This document shows, piece by piece, positions 33,889 through 42,313 of a stretch of DNA of 64,000 nucleotides. Origin of the DNA: Eubacterium sp. (lineage in GTDB: Bacteria; Bacillota; Clostridia; Lachnospirales; Lachnospiraceae). Positions within the stretch are counted from its first letter, which is position 1. Every line of letters starts with the position of its first letter. The position numbers and the translations under genes are program-made. The notes beneath the pieces were generated by a model. It did not search any database and was not told the origin of the DNA. It saw only the letters and a program-made list of their open reading frames with translations. Location of the stretch: NCBI GenBank assembly GCA_017541035.1, contig JAFXZW010000118.1:1-64000 (forward strand), read 5' to 3'.

Positions 33889-35034
33889 TCAATGTTCAGA
33901 CCTTTTTCTGCTTTGACCTGTGATACATCTATCCGCAAACGCCAGCAGCCACGCAGCCGCAATGCTCAGCATATATACCAGAACAAGGTAAGGAAAATCC
34001 GGAAGCGTTCCGCCCGGTCCCCCGGGAAGCACCTCCCGGAACACTTCATGGATCAGATAGATTTCGTAGCTGATCCCCCCCAAAAACCGAAGTATCCGGT
34101 TATGAAACTCTACCTTCAGATTAACCACCAGCAGAATGGAGAGGAAGAGTATGCAGAGTATGATCTGTGTCAGCAGTGTGATGAGCTTCTCGAAATATCC
34201 CGGATGCCCCGGCCATTCGGAATAATAACCGAAATGATCTCCTACAAAGAGTGTCAGCGCTGACCATCCGCCGAAAAGGATCACCGACAGAGGAAGCAGT
34301 ATTGCATAGCGTTTTTCCATCAACGCCCTGATACGCGTCTCATTCCTGGCAACAACCATGCCGACAATAAAGAGAAACATTGTATTATACCACCACTCAC
34401 CCATAAACCAGCGGCGGTTTACAGCCCTGCTATCATGTCCGAGCATCAGCGATCCGATGATCACCAGAATTGTAAACCCGGTGAGGCAGAGCATTGCCGC
34501 CCGCTCAGATCGAATGAACCGGAAGCACACATAAAAAGCGAGATACAACAGGAGCAATACGATCACATACCATGCATTAACATTCAACAGAGGAATCCCG
34601 AATATTGCCGTAATGCCCTGCCATACGCCGGATATCTTCCCCCCTGAAACAGTGCAGAGATAGATAACATTTGTAAACAAAAACGGGATCAGTATTTTCA
34701 GGAAACGACGCTTCAGGAAGCTATCCAGATAGTTTTCTTCGGCCTTATACCTCTTATACAAACCAAAACCCGAGAAGAAAAAGAAGATGCTGGTGAACAG
34801 GATCCCGAAGGAATTCCATACCGTGACCGGTCCCTTATTCACAGCGCCGTAACTTGAAATAGTCTGAACCAGATGATGAAGGATGATCATCAGCGCGGCA
34901 AAAGCCTGAATCGCCTTGGCCTGGCCCAGACTCCAGGCTTTCTCGCTGAACTCACCCTTTTTCTTCACGCCGGCCCCGAACACGAGTATCGTGACGATCG
35001 CCGCCGGAATAAGTAATAATATATAGTCTGCCAT
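33889..35034 (-). CDS. Membrane acyltransferase 3 family protein
   Basis: About 381 residues with some ten hydrophobic helices. The catalytic His segment reads MIILHHLVQTISSYG near residue 53, and the FFFFSGFGLYKRYK motif follows near 88, as in O-acetyltransferases of the acyltransferase 3 family. These modify cell-surface sugars or lipids with acetyl or other acyl groups. I choose ATG 35034 over the in-frame GTG at 35043 because GGTGAGG lies directly before the former, although the spacing is short. No glycan cluster is nearby, so the target is unknown. Confidence 0.85.
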   Translation of the reverse strand: MADYILLLIPAAIVTILVFGAGVKKKGEFSEKAWSLGQAKAIQAFAALMIILHHLVQTISSYGAVNKGPVTVWNSFGILFTSIFFFFSGFGLYKRYKAEENYLDSFLKRRFLKILIPFLFTNVIYLCTVSGGKISGVWQGITAIFGIPLLNVNAWYVIVLLLLYLAFYVCFRFIRSERAAMLCLTGFTILVIIGSLMLGHDSRAVNRRWFMGEWWYNTMFLFIVGMVVARNETRIRALMEKRYAILLPLSVILFGGWSALTLFVGDHFGYYSEWPGHPGYFEKLITLLTQIILCILFLSILLVVNLKVEFHNRILRFLGGISYEIYLIHEVFREVLPGGPGGTLPDFPYLVLVYMLSIAAAWLLAFADRCITGQSRKRSEH

Positions 35035-35062
35035 ATTCCTCACCCATCATTAACTGATCCGA

Positions 35063-35137
35063 ATCTCGATCCGATATTGATTTGCCTGTTCTTTATCTCG
35101 ATCCGATATCGATTTATCTGTTCTTTATCTCGATCCG
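35063..35137. repeat. 32-nt direct repeat spanning the 3' end of the MBL gene
   Basis: Two full copies (35063-35094 and 35095-35126) and an 11-nt partial third (35127-35137). The repeat carries the last codons and stop of the MBL hydrolase and repeats them beyond the stop. It looks like a recent tandem duplication of the gene end. Confidence 0.8.
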
Positions 35138-36076
35138 GTCAAGAATTCCCTGTACTCCGACATTCCGGTGCGTCAGATACATTCTCATCACATCCCCGAT
35201 GAACTCCGCATCAGCTCCGGTTTTCCTGCTTATCTTCTCCGCTCCACATCCCCTGTCCACCAGCCTCATTATCTGCGAAACCAGTGCGTAGGTATCACCG
35301 CCGGGATCGTTGTGGGGCTGTGCATTTCCCTTTCCTGCAACCTGCGGCGTATCTCCATTCATCCCGGCCTGCAGTGCGCTTCCATCTGTTCCGGCTTGAG
35401 GTACACTTCCGTCTGTCCCGGCTTGCGGTACACTTCCGTCTGTCCCGGCTTGAGGTACACTTCCGTCTGTCCCGGCTTGCGGAGTGCCTCCACCCGGGGC
35501 AGCGCTCTTCGCATGCCCGTAGTATACGGTTTTCGGTCTCAATCCCAGCAGATGGTTCCAGCTTTTTTCGATCTGTGTCCCTCTGTGCAATTCCAGCTCG
35601 TACAGAGGATTAAGGTCACCCACAAAAAAAGCTCCTTCATCCAGGCAGAGAGAAATGCTGTCATCACTATGTCCCGGCGTATGCAGGATCTGTCCATCTA
35701 TCCCTGTCTCCTTCAGGATGCCCCGTCCCTCTTCGATGGGAAAAAACCGTACCTCTTCATCCCGTATCGGAACAAACCCGGTTCTTTTCTCTTTTTCAAA
35801 AATGCTGTCTGCGGAATGAATATAGGGTTTCTGAAGCTCGGGTACCAGGATCACTGCACCCTGATCCGCAATCTCCTGAGCGATCCCCATATGATCCGGA
35901 TGAAAATGTGATATCAGGATATATCGGATCTCCTGCACAGGAATTGCCAATCCTCCCATAGCCCTGCAGAAAGCCGGGAAGGTTCCTGCCCATCCGGTAT
36001 CAAACAGCAGCAGTCCTGAAGCTCCCTCGATCAGATAAGTATTTGTATTCGAATATCTTAGCTCATGTATTTTCAT
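35114..36076 (-). CDS. MBL-fold metallo-hydrolase with internal 9-residue repeats
   Basis: About 320 residues. The metal-binding motif ISHFHPDHMG lies near residue 60, then TPGHSDDSISL near 128 and FFVGDLNPLYE near 145, so the zinc site looks complete. Residues about 190-245 are an insertion of the repeat PQAGTDGSV in four or five copies, and a C-terminal helical domain resembling a helix-turn-helix follows (MRLVDRGCGAEKISRKTGADAEFIGDVM). I start at 36076 where GGGGAAG lies upstream. The lactamase-like fold acts on many substrates (thioesters, phosphodiesters, lactones), and nothing here selects one. The repeat probably acts as a flexible linker. Confidence 0.85.
   Translation of the reverse strand: MKIHELRYSNTNTYLIEGASGLLLFDTGWAGTFPAFCRAMGGLAIPVQEIRYILISHFHPDHMGIAQEIADQGAVILVPELQKPYIHSADSIFEKEKRTGFVPIRDEEVRFFPIEEGRGILKETGIDGQILHTPGHSDDSISLCLDEGAFFVGDLNPLYELELHRGTQIEKSWNHLLGLRPKTVYYGHAKSAAPGGGTPQAGTDGSVPQAGTDGSVPQAGTDGSVPQAGTDGSALQAGMNGDTPQVAGKGNAQPHNDPGGDTYALVSQIMRLVDRGCGAEKISRKTGADAEFIGDVMRMYLTHRNVGVQGILDRIEIKNR
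35370..35477. repeat. 27-nt coding tandem repeat, four units
   Basis: Four consecutive 27-nt units (boundaries 35370, 35397, 35424 and 35451), nearly identical in the last three, encode PQAGTDGSV inside the MBL gene. A degenerate unit lies on each side. The unit keeps frame, so copy-number change would only lengthen the linker. Confidence 0.9.
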
Positions 36077-36169
36077 ATCAGTTCTTCCCCACAATATACG
36101 GAGCTGCCGCATTTATGAACAAGACAGGCAAATCCCTTCATGCCATGATCTTTCTTTTGATTATACAGG

Positions 36170-36212
36170 AAAAGAGGACAACTTTACAGAGTTATGTGTT
36201 GTCCTCTTTTTT
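36170..36212. terminator. Bidirectional terminator
   Basis: AGAGGACAAC (36173-36182) pairs with GTTGTCCTCT (36198-36207), with AAAA before and TTTTT after. It would stop minus-strand transcription from the 89-residue gene before the MBL gene. Confidence 0.85.
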
Positions 36213-36220
36213 CTGCATTC

Positions 36221-36490
36221 CTAAGGCAAAAGTGTTACCTTAAGATTATCGATCACTTTATCCAGATCCCGGTTTAAAGCATCCCGTTTCACCTGTTCGT
36301 AAATCGAGCAGATACCGAAACCGTAATTGATGATGCGCTTTATCCGGGCGTCCTTCAGACTAGAGGGATCGTCGGCCATCAGTATCCGGTTCATGTCTTC
36401 TTCCAGGAGGAATTTCACTCTCTTTTCATGGCTTAAGGTTTGCTCCGTGATATAATCCTGATGATTCTCACTGTCATAAAAGAGCAACAT
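36221..36490 (-). CDS. Small protein of unknown function (89 residues)
   Basis: A soluble, mainly helical protein with no signal peptide, starting MLLFYDSENHQDYITEQTLSHEKRVK-like and ending in DNLKVTLLP. The ribosome binding site is weak (ACAGGTAA). A strong terminator lies directly downstream, which supports it being a real gene. I do not recognise the family. Confidence 0.55.
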   Translation of the reverse strand: MLLFYDSENHQDYITEQTLSHEKRVKFLLEEDMNRILMADDPSSLKDARIKRIINYGFGICSIYEQVKRDALNRDLDKVIDNLKVTLLP

Positions 36491-36583
36491 TTACCTGTTT
36501 TAACTTGTTTTTCCGGCCCTCTTCCGATACAATGAAATCACCGATACGAGGGAGTGTAAAATGACTGACTCCTTATCCTCTTA

Positions 36584-36653
36584 TGACAGTTTTGTGACAT
36601 TATTCTGACAGTTTTACGAAGATTTCCGGTCAGGAACCATGATATCCTATGAT
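36584..36653 (+). promoter_or_regulatory. Three 11-bp-spaced TGACA repeats and promoter
   Basis: TGACA begins at 36584, 36595 and 36606, exactly one helical turn apart, and two copies extend to TGACAGTTTT. A -10-like TATGAT lies at 36648-36653 with a poor -35. Such tandem direct repeats are typical OmpR-family binding arrays at activator-dependent promoters. The likely regulator is encoded downstream at 37637. Confidence 0.7.
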
Positions 36654-36696
36654 CAAGCAAAAAAACGTCAAAGAATCGAAAAGGAGGTCATGAATC

Positions 36697-37605
36697 ATGA
36701 AAAAAAACATAGTCATTACCGCAGGAGTAGTTCTTGGTCTTACAGCCACCTGTCTTACCCCTTTAGCTGTTTCCGCTAATACTGAACGCAGCAGCTTCCC
36801 GTCTGCGTCTATCGCAAGTACCACCGAAGAAACGACATCGGAGTATGATTTCGGTAAGCTCTTTTCACTCTTTGGAAAAGGACTGGGGAACTTCGGTTTC
36901 TCCGACACCGAGGATGCTCTTCCGGAGGATGGAAGCGACAAGATCTTTGAAGGCGCATTCGTTCCGGAGGATGAAACCAACAAGGTCTTTGAGGGTGCCC
37001 TCGTTCCGGAGGATGCCGGAATCGACTTTGATTACGGAGACCTTACCGATGAGGAGATCAAGGAACTGCATCAGATCTTCGACCGCTATGAGAAGATCTT
37101 TGCGGAAGTTCTTACCGATGAGGATGTCAGCGAAGAAGAGATCGAGAAGAAGCTCCTGAAATATCAGGATGAGATTGAGAAGCTTGACAGCCGTGCTACC
37201 GAGCTTATGAAAAAAGCAGGTTGGGATATGGATCTGGAGGGCTACCTCGGTCTTGAAGGACTCGACTTTACCGATAAAATCGATATCCTCAATGGACTCA
37301 ATGATCTGGATCTGGGATTTGACGAAGTAGCTTGTGACAGCTTCATTGAAAAGATCACCAAGAGTCTGAACATCGACCCCAATCTTACCCTTGAGGACGT
37401 CACCACTGATCAGGTGGTAGATATTGTCGGTGGTATCGTTGAAAATATTGATGCCGATGACCTTGGCAGTATTTTTACCGGACTGGATTCCGATGTGATC
37501 GATGAAACACTCAATGAGATGAAGAATATCGTCAGATCCGATGATTTCAGAAATGCAGCAGGATTCATTCTCGATATGGCAGGGTCTCTGATAGATGAAT
37601 ACTAA
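36697..37605 (+). CDS. Exported acidic protein of unknown function
   Basis: A 302-residue protein with a Sec signal peptide (cleavage likely after AVSA, near residue 27), no membrane anchor and a strongly acidic composition. Residues about 83-107 hold two copies of a KIFEGAFVPED-like segment, and most of the rest is predicted helical (EEIKELHQIFDRYEKIFAEV and similar). A perfect AAGGAGG lies upstream. It is the first gene of a three-gene unit with a two-component system 31 nt downstream. It may be the signal modulator of the kinase or its main target. I do not recognise the family. Confidence 0.75.
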   Translation: MKKNIVITAGVVLGLTATCLTPLAVSANTERSSFPSASIASTTEETTSEYDFGKLFSLFGKGLGNFGFSDTEDALPEDGSDKIFEGAFVPEDETNKVFEGALVPEDAGIDFDYGDLTDEEIKELHQIFDRYEKIFAEVLTDEDVSEEEIEKKLLKYQDEIEKLDSRATELMKKAGWDMDLEGYLGLEGLDFTDKIDILNGLNDLDLGFDEVACDSFIEKITKSLNIDPNLTLEDVTTDQVVDIVGGIVENIDADDLGSIFTGLDSDVIDETLNEMKNIVRSDDFRNAAGFILDMAGSLIDEY

Positions 37606-37636
37606 AACCCGAAGTTCTTTTCTCCGGAGGTGACGA

Positions 37637-38320
37637 ATGGGGAAACTGATATACGCTGCCGACGACGAACCATACATCCTTGATGTCCTGAAAGAATTCC
37701 TGACGAATGCAGGCTTCGAGGTAAAGACTTTTTCCACAGGGGATCTGTTGCTGGAGCAATTCCGCAAGATCCCCTGTGATCTTGCTGTTCTTGACATTAT
37801 GATGCCGGGTACCGATGGCCTCACAATATGCAAAGAGCTTCGCACACTTTCGGATATCCCCATCGTGATACTTACGGCAAAGGAAAGCGAGTCCGATCAG
37901 ATGCGCGGCTATATGTTCGGTGGCGATGACTATCTGGTAAAGCCCTTCTCTCCTTCTCTTCTTGTGATGAAGATCAAAGCACTTCTGAGAAGAACCTCCA
38001 TCAGCCCGGAGAGTAACATTCCCTTTGGGGATATCATCTACTCGCCTTCCTACCATGACATCCTCTGTCATGACAAGCCGATCGGCCTTTCCATGACCGA
38101 ATTCTCGCTGATCGGGTGTCTCCTGGAACATCCGGGAAATGCTGTTGCCCGGAACACTCTTCTCGACCGGGTCTGGGGTATCGAAAATGACTCCGTCGAA
38201 ACAAGAGTAACCGATGAAACCATACGCCGTATCCGAAGAAAACTGGCTTCCGCGGGAAGCCTGGTTAAAATTATTGCGGTTTGGGGATATGGCTACAAGC
38301 TTGAGGAGGGTGATGTCTGA
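37637..38320 (+). CDS. OmpR-family response regulator
   Basis: A 227-residue regulator. The receiver domain has AADDEPYILDVL, phospho-acceptor Asp in LAVLDIMMPGTDG near residue 53, and Lys in YLVKPFSPSLL near 103. The C-terminal winged helix holds LSMTEFSLIGCLLEHPGNAVARNTLLDRVWG and the ETRVTDETIRRIRRKL recognition helix. AGGTGACGA precedes the ATG. The kinase gene starts three nt after the stop. The three TGACA repeats upstream of the operon are its likely autoregulatory site. Confidence 0.93.
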   Translation: MGKLIYAADDEPYILDVLKEFLTNAGFEVKTFSTGDLLLEQFRKIPCDLAVLDIMMPGTDGLTICKELRTLSDIPIVILTAKESESDQMRGYMFGGDDYLVKPFSPSLLVMKIKALLRRTSISPESNIPFGDIIYSPSYHDILCHDKPIGLSMTEFSLIGCLLEHPGNAVARNTLLDRVWGIENDSVETRVTDETIRRIRRKLASAGSLVKIIAVWGYGYKLEEGDV

Positions 38321-38322
38321 AG

Positions 38323-39552
38323 ATGAAAAATGCCCGTTTCAAGATAGCCGCTCTGGTCGGAGGATCCGTGCTTCTTACACTTCTTATCATTCTTGTTCTT
38401 TTCCAGGTCATTTCCAGTAAGCGGACCGAAGAACTGGCCAAGGAAGCGATACAGGCATACTCCGAAGTTACTCTCGGAGAAACCTCTGCCATGCAATATA
38501 CTCCCACTCTCATTGAAATGCCAAACGGTCTTCAGGGAAATCCGATGCCGGATCATTACTACTCCACCCAGGATCAGATGGTCGTCGAATGGTGCAGAGA
38601 AAATGACCCGCAGGATATCGAGAAGCTGACTCTGGACTCTCATACCCTGTACGTCGGTATCGGAAGTAAAAAACCGGATGGTCTGCTTTCCTCCCTCTAC
38701 GCTCTGGCCGGGGAAGAAGCAAAGGAACTGGAGGAGCTGCTGGATCTGCTGGATCTGCTTCAATATTTTAAATCAAGTGATCCCGTTCCCACTATCGTAT
38801 ATGTGGATGTCACCGCAGAGCTCTCCTCCACCCGGAACATGAGCTTCTTTTTCCTTGCCGCTGCCGTTGTGATCGGCGTACTGGGAAGTATCGAGGGATA
38901 TCTGATCGGCCGTCGACTGGAGCTCAGCAGCAAGGCGGAAAAGCAGTTCTTCGAGAACACTTCCCACGAATTAAAAACCCCTCTCACCGCCATCCGGGGC
39001 TATGCCGAAGGGATTGAGAAGGGTGTCATAAACGATAATGTAAAAACCGGTAAGGTCATCGCCCAGGAGGCAGAGAAAATGAGCCACCTTATCGAAGAAA
39101 TCCTGCTTTCCGCAAGACTGGAAAGCGGAGCCATGCCTCTTCACCGCGAGACCATCCAGTTAAACCAGCTGGTTGAAGAATGCCTGATGCCCATGGAGGG
39201 CGCCATATTAAGCCGTGGTCTTCAGGTGGAGCTTAATCTTTTACCGGCAACCGTATCCGCTGACCCGGACAGGCTGGAACATGCCATATCAAATCTTCTT
39301 ACCAATGCAGTAAAATATGCCAAAACGAAGCTTTCCCTGGCAATGAACGAAAGGGTACTTATCATACAAAATGACTGCGACCCTCTGTCAGACGAGGAAT
39401 TAACGCACATTTTTGACCGTTTCTACACCGGCAGGAACGGCAACACCGGGATCGGTCTTTCCCTTTCAAAAGAAATCATCAATCTTCATGGCTGGAAGCT
39501 GCGGGCCGAAAGAACCGGTGACGGGATCAGCTTTCTCATTAACATCAGATGA
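38323..39552 (+). CDS. Sensor histidine kinase, partner of the OmpR regulator
   Basis: A 409-residue membrane kinase. Membrane helices at about 7-30 and 168-190 enclose an extracytoplasmic sensor of about 135 residues. The phospho-acceptor motif NTSHELKTPLTAIRGYAEG lies near residue 212, then NLLTNAVKYAK (N-box) near 325 and TGIGLSLSKEI near 378. It has no HAMP domain evident. It follows the regulator by two nt and is the last gene of the unit that begins with the exported acidic protein. Confidence 0.92.
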   Translation: MKNARFKIAALVGGSVLLTLLIILVLFQVISSKRTEELAKEAIQAYSEVTLGETSAMQYTPTLIEMPNGLQGNPMPDHYYSTQDQMVVEWCRENDPQDIEKLTLDSHTLYVGIGSKKPDGLLSSLYALAGEEAKELEELLDLLDLLQYFKSSDPVPTIVYVDVTAELSSTRNMSFFFLAAAVVIGVLGSIEGYLIGRRLELSSKAEKQFFENTSHELKTPLTAIRGYAEGIEKGVINDNVKTGKVIAQEAEKMSHLIEEILLSARLESGAMPLHRETIQLNQLVEECLMPMEGAILSRGLQVELNLLPATVSADPDRLEHAISNLLTNAVKYAKTKLSLAMNERVLIIQNDCDPLSDEELTHIFDRFYTGRNGNTGIGLSLSKEIINLHGWKLRAERTGDGISFLINIR

Positions 39553-39683
39553 TCCCGTTGTCTCACGGATCGTGTTGCGAATATGCAGATACCGCAGATT
39601 TTTAACCGGTGTTAGTACAACGATTCTTAAATAACTGGACCGAATATCACACCGATAGCACACCTCAAAAATCCTCAGCGCAG

Positions 39684-41060
39684 CTAGTTCATATACAGGA
39701 TGGTCAGCATGCTTCCGTCTACCGCATTCAGTACGATCTCACCGATCTGACCGTTGCTGAACATCTTGAAATCCCAGGCAGGGACAAGTGTGCTCTCCCT
39801 CGGATTCTCCTCATTTGTCACAGGATAATATATCAGCATAGCCTGACTGATCTTAAGCTTCTGCCCGTTAATCTTATTAACGTCGATATTCTTTCGTATC
39901 ACATCCGATAGCGACTCCATCACGGCATCGAATTTCAGAACCTCCGCATTTCCGGTAAGCTCTTCCTTTACTTCGTAATCGATCAAAAATGTTCCGCCGA
40001 CTACTCCTTTATCCGTAACCCCGATTCTGCCCGCATTGCCCCAAAGGCCTCCCAGATCTCCTGCATGGAACATATCCCAGGAAAAAACATATCCCTCACG
40101 CACCGCATTCGGGAGTTCCGGATTCTCTTCATCTTCTTTGGAATAGTAAAATATCTCATTCGTCCGTGGACTGCCTAATTCCTGTCCGGTAACACAGCGA
40201 AGATCATCCCTGCTCATATTAAACCCGAGAACATCCTTTGCAAACTGCAGGGTTGCTTCACAAAGGCTGTCTTCTGTGCTCTGGGTACGGTTCGGACGTC
40301 CCTCCATGACCTTATTCAGATACACCCCGTTCCAGTAATACGAATTTGCCAGGTCATCCGAGAACCAGACTTCCTCAATATGATCACAGGCCGGTACGCC
40401 GATCAGCTCGCCCGGATTTTTCGGATATAAGGATATAAACTTCTCCTCCCCGTCATAACCGATTCCAAGCTGATAATCCGTATTCATGTATTTTCCTTCA
40501 TAGGTGTGCCAGAAAAAACCATTGCTATCCTTCCAACTGTCAGTCTCGGATTCTTCCGAAAAATTGAATTGAGAGGATCCTTCATGGGAGAGAATGAACT
40601 GTCCCGCATCCCATACCAGCCTAAGCGCATCTCCGCCCGCTCCGGAAATCGGTCTTTTCACCTCTTTCGCCGTATCTCCGAAGATATTCTTTACCATCTC
40701 AGCCTCTCTGACCAGATCCTCGGAAATGTTGACCATTTTGAATACATGCAATGTATCTGTATCTCTGATCACCTGATTGATGCTTATTTCAACCGGAACT
40801 GTGTCTACCATGAAACTGCTTTCCCAGACGGGATTTCCGCCGAGCTGTCTTTCAGGAAGCGGACCCATTTCCTTCCTGGAGGATGTATCGCCCTCCTTCT
40901 TAGAGGATGTATCACCCTCTGCTTCCTCCGAAACGGCGTCATTCGTTGTCGACCCGCTCATTCCATAGGAGGTTATCTTCTCAGGTTCCTTTTTACCGCA
41001 TGCCGAGCAAAAAAGGGCAAGCCCCATGATCACCGCAAAACCCCGTATCTTCTTCTTCAC
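39684..41060 (-). CDS. Lipoprotein of unknown function (DUF6034-like)
   Basis: A 458-residue lipoprotein. The signal peptide ends in FCSAC with Cys near residue 21. A short Glu/Ser linker with a repeated GDTSS-KKE segment follows (DNA repeat about 40857-40920), then a large globular domain. The length and features such as VPVEISINQVIRDTDTLHVFKM and the final TILYMN resemble the DUF6034 family of Clostridia. I judge this by appearance only. It is a single gene, convergent with the two-component operon. The role is unknown. Confidence 0.78.
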   Translation of the reverse strand: MKKKIRGFAVIMGLALFCSACGKKEPEKITSYGMSGSTTNDAVSEEAEGDTSSKKEGDTSSRKEMGPLPERQLGGNPVWESSFMVDTVPVEISINQVIRDTDTLHVFKMVNISEDLVREAEMVKNIFGDTAKEVKRPISGAGGDALRLVWDAGQFILSHEGSSQFNFSEESETDSWKDSNGFFWHTYEGKYMNTDYQLGIGYDGEEKFISLYPKNPGELIGVPACDHIEEVWFSDDLANSYYWNGVYLNKVMEGRPNRTQSTEDSLCEATLQFAKDVLGFNMSRDDLRCVTGQELGSPRTNEIFYYSKEDEENPELPNAVREGYVFSWDMFHAGDLGGLWGNAGRIGVTDKGVVGGTFLIDYEVKEELTGNAEVLKFDAVMESLSDVIRKNIDVNKINGQKLKISQAMLIYYPVTNEENPRESTLVPAWDFKMFSNGQIGEIVLNAVDGSMLTILYMN

Positions 41061-41169
41061 TTTCCCATCCTCCCTATATGATAAATAATCGCCATTGGCC
41101 TTATCTTACCAGCAAATTGTATCTAAAATGTATCATTTCGTTCATCTTTATCACTTTTTTCATCGTCAG

Positions 41170-41215
41170 TTGACATCCTCCCCCACAGGGGGTCTTCTTG
41201 TCGGGAGAGGATAAA
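41170..41215. other. Solo hairpin resembling an IS200/IS605 end
   Basis: TTGACATCCTCCCCC, an ACA loop and GGGGG are followed by an AGAGGAT that can pair back to ATCCTC. TTGACATCCTCCCC hairpins are common at the ends of IS200/IS605 (tnpB) elements. No tnpA or tnpB gene is adjacent, so this may be a remnant end or a small non-autonomous element. It also sits where a terminator of the AraC gene would lie. Confidence 0.35.
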
Positions 41216-41223
41216 TGGACTTC

Positions 41224-42141
41224 TCATACTTTACGCTGCAGATCCGATTCTGCCGAATTACCCACTGATCCGATCTGCTTTTTTGCAAGACGACGGTATT
41301 CTGACGGAGATATTCCGTATTCCTTTCGAAATGCCCGGTAAAATGCGGAATAATCCCGAAATCCATTGGAAAAACATGCCTCAGGGATTGAACCTCCCGC
41401 AAGAATAGCCTCGGAACATGCGCTAAGTCTTTTTTTAGTGATATACTGATGAATGGTCATGCCGGTCTCCGCCCGGAAAAGGTGTGCCAGATAGTATTTA
41501 CTGAGATACAGCTCTTCTGCGATCCGGTCGAGTGTTATCGTTTCAGCAAGATGCATATCTATATATCTGACCAGGATCTCATACCTCGACTGAAGGTCCG
41601 GCTGTCCGTAATTGTCCTGTTCGTACACAATTCTGGTAAGAAGCAAAAGAAGGCTTCGGATACTGAGATTCAATCCTTCCGTTCCGGCGAAGCGATCCGT
41701 ATGCTTTTCCTCCAGAAGAGCAAGGAGGGCTCCGCGGACCTGATTAAAGGAAAGCGGGTCCATATGAAACGCATATCTTCCTCTCTCTGCTATATCGGGC
41801 AGATACCGATACTCTTCTGCCAGATCATACAGATGCTTCATGAAGGGAACACTGATCCAGAATACAAAACGGCTGTAAGTAAGCTCCGGAGACAGAACCT
41901 CCGCCCTGTGTGAGACTCCCGGGGGAACGATCAGAAGATCCCCTTTATTCAGAGGGTATCTTCCCCCGTCGATCTCCATATCGACGCCCCCCTCTTCAAA
42001 AAAATAAAACTCATAGTAATCATGGCTGTGAAGCTCGACATTTTTAAAATGCATATCCGTAAAATAATATAATTCAAAGTTTTCCTCGATCATATACTGC
42101 CGGGAAATATATGGACTTGAATGTCTGTCTCTCATTGTCAA
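41224..42141 (-). CDS. AraC-family regulator of the hexuronate operon
   Basis: A 305-residue regulator. The N-terminal cupin-like sensor has VELHSHDYYEFYFFEEGG near residue 35 and GDLLIVPPGVSHRAEV near 68. The C-terminal pair of helix-turn-helix motifs (about 205-300) contains LDRIAEELYLSKYYLAHLFRAETGMTIHQYI and the signature FSNGFRDYSAFYRAFRKEYGISPSEYR. It is transcribed divergently from the kinase-led operon at 42314 with a 172-nt shared control region, so it most likely regulates that operon in response to a uronate or sugar acid. Confidence 0.9.
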   Translation of the reverse strand: MTMRDRHSSPYISRQYMIEENFELYYFTDMHFKNVELHSHDYYEFYFFEEGGVDMEIDGGRYPLNKGDLLIVPPGVSHRAEVLSPELTYSRFVFWISVPFMKHLYDLAEEYRYLPDIAERGRYAFHMDPLSFNQVRGALLALLEEKHTDRFAGTEGLNLSIRSLLLLLTRIVYEQDNYGQPDLQSRYEILVRYIDMHLAETITLDRIAEELYLSKYYLAHLFRAETGMTIHQYITKKRLSACSEAILAGGSIPEACFSNGFRDYSAFYRAFRKEYGISPSEYRRLAKKQIGSVGNSAESDLQRKV

Positions 42142-42193
42142 CCCACTCCTTTATGGTCAATTAAAACACGGAACAGCAATTTTTGCAATATAC

Positions 42194-42238
42194 ATAACAA
42201 GAAACAATCTGTTATTCCGGTCCCCTCTTCGGTAGAAT
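42194..42238 (+). promoter_or_regulatory. Promoter and dyad of the hexuronate operon
   Basis: ATAACA (42194-42199) and TGTTAT (42210-42215) form an inverted repeat. The right arm is also the weak -35, 17 nt before TAGAAT (42233-42238). A poor -35 overlapped by a dyad next to an AraC gene suggests activator control. Confidence 0.6.
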
Positions 42239-42313
42239 CTATACAAGAACGATTGAGGATCTGCACAGGATCTAAGCAGGATCCCTATGGAATGAAAGGA
42301 GAAAGGACGGCCG

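Noticed and set aside
35063..35477. Possible CRISPR array
   Set aside because: The repeats are contiguous without unique spacers, and the main set is in-frame coding sequence.
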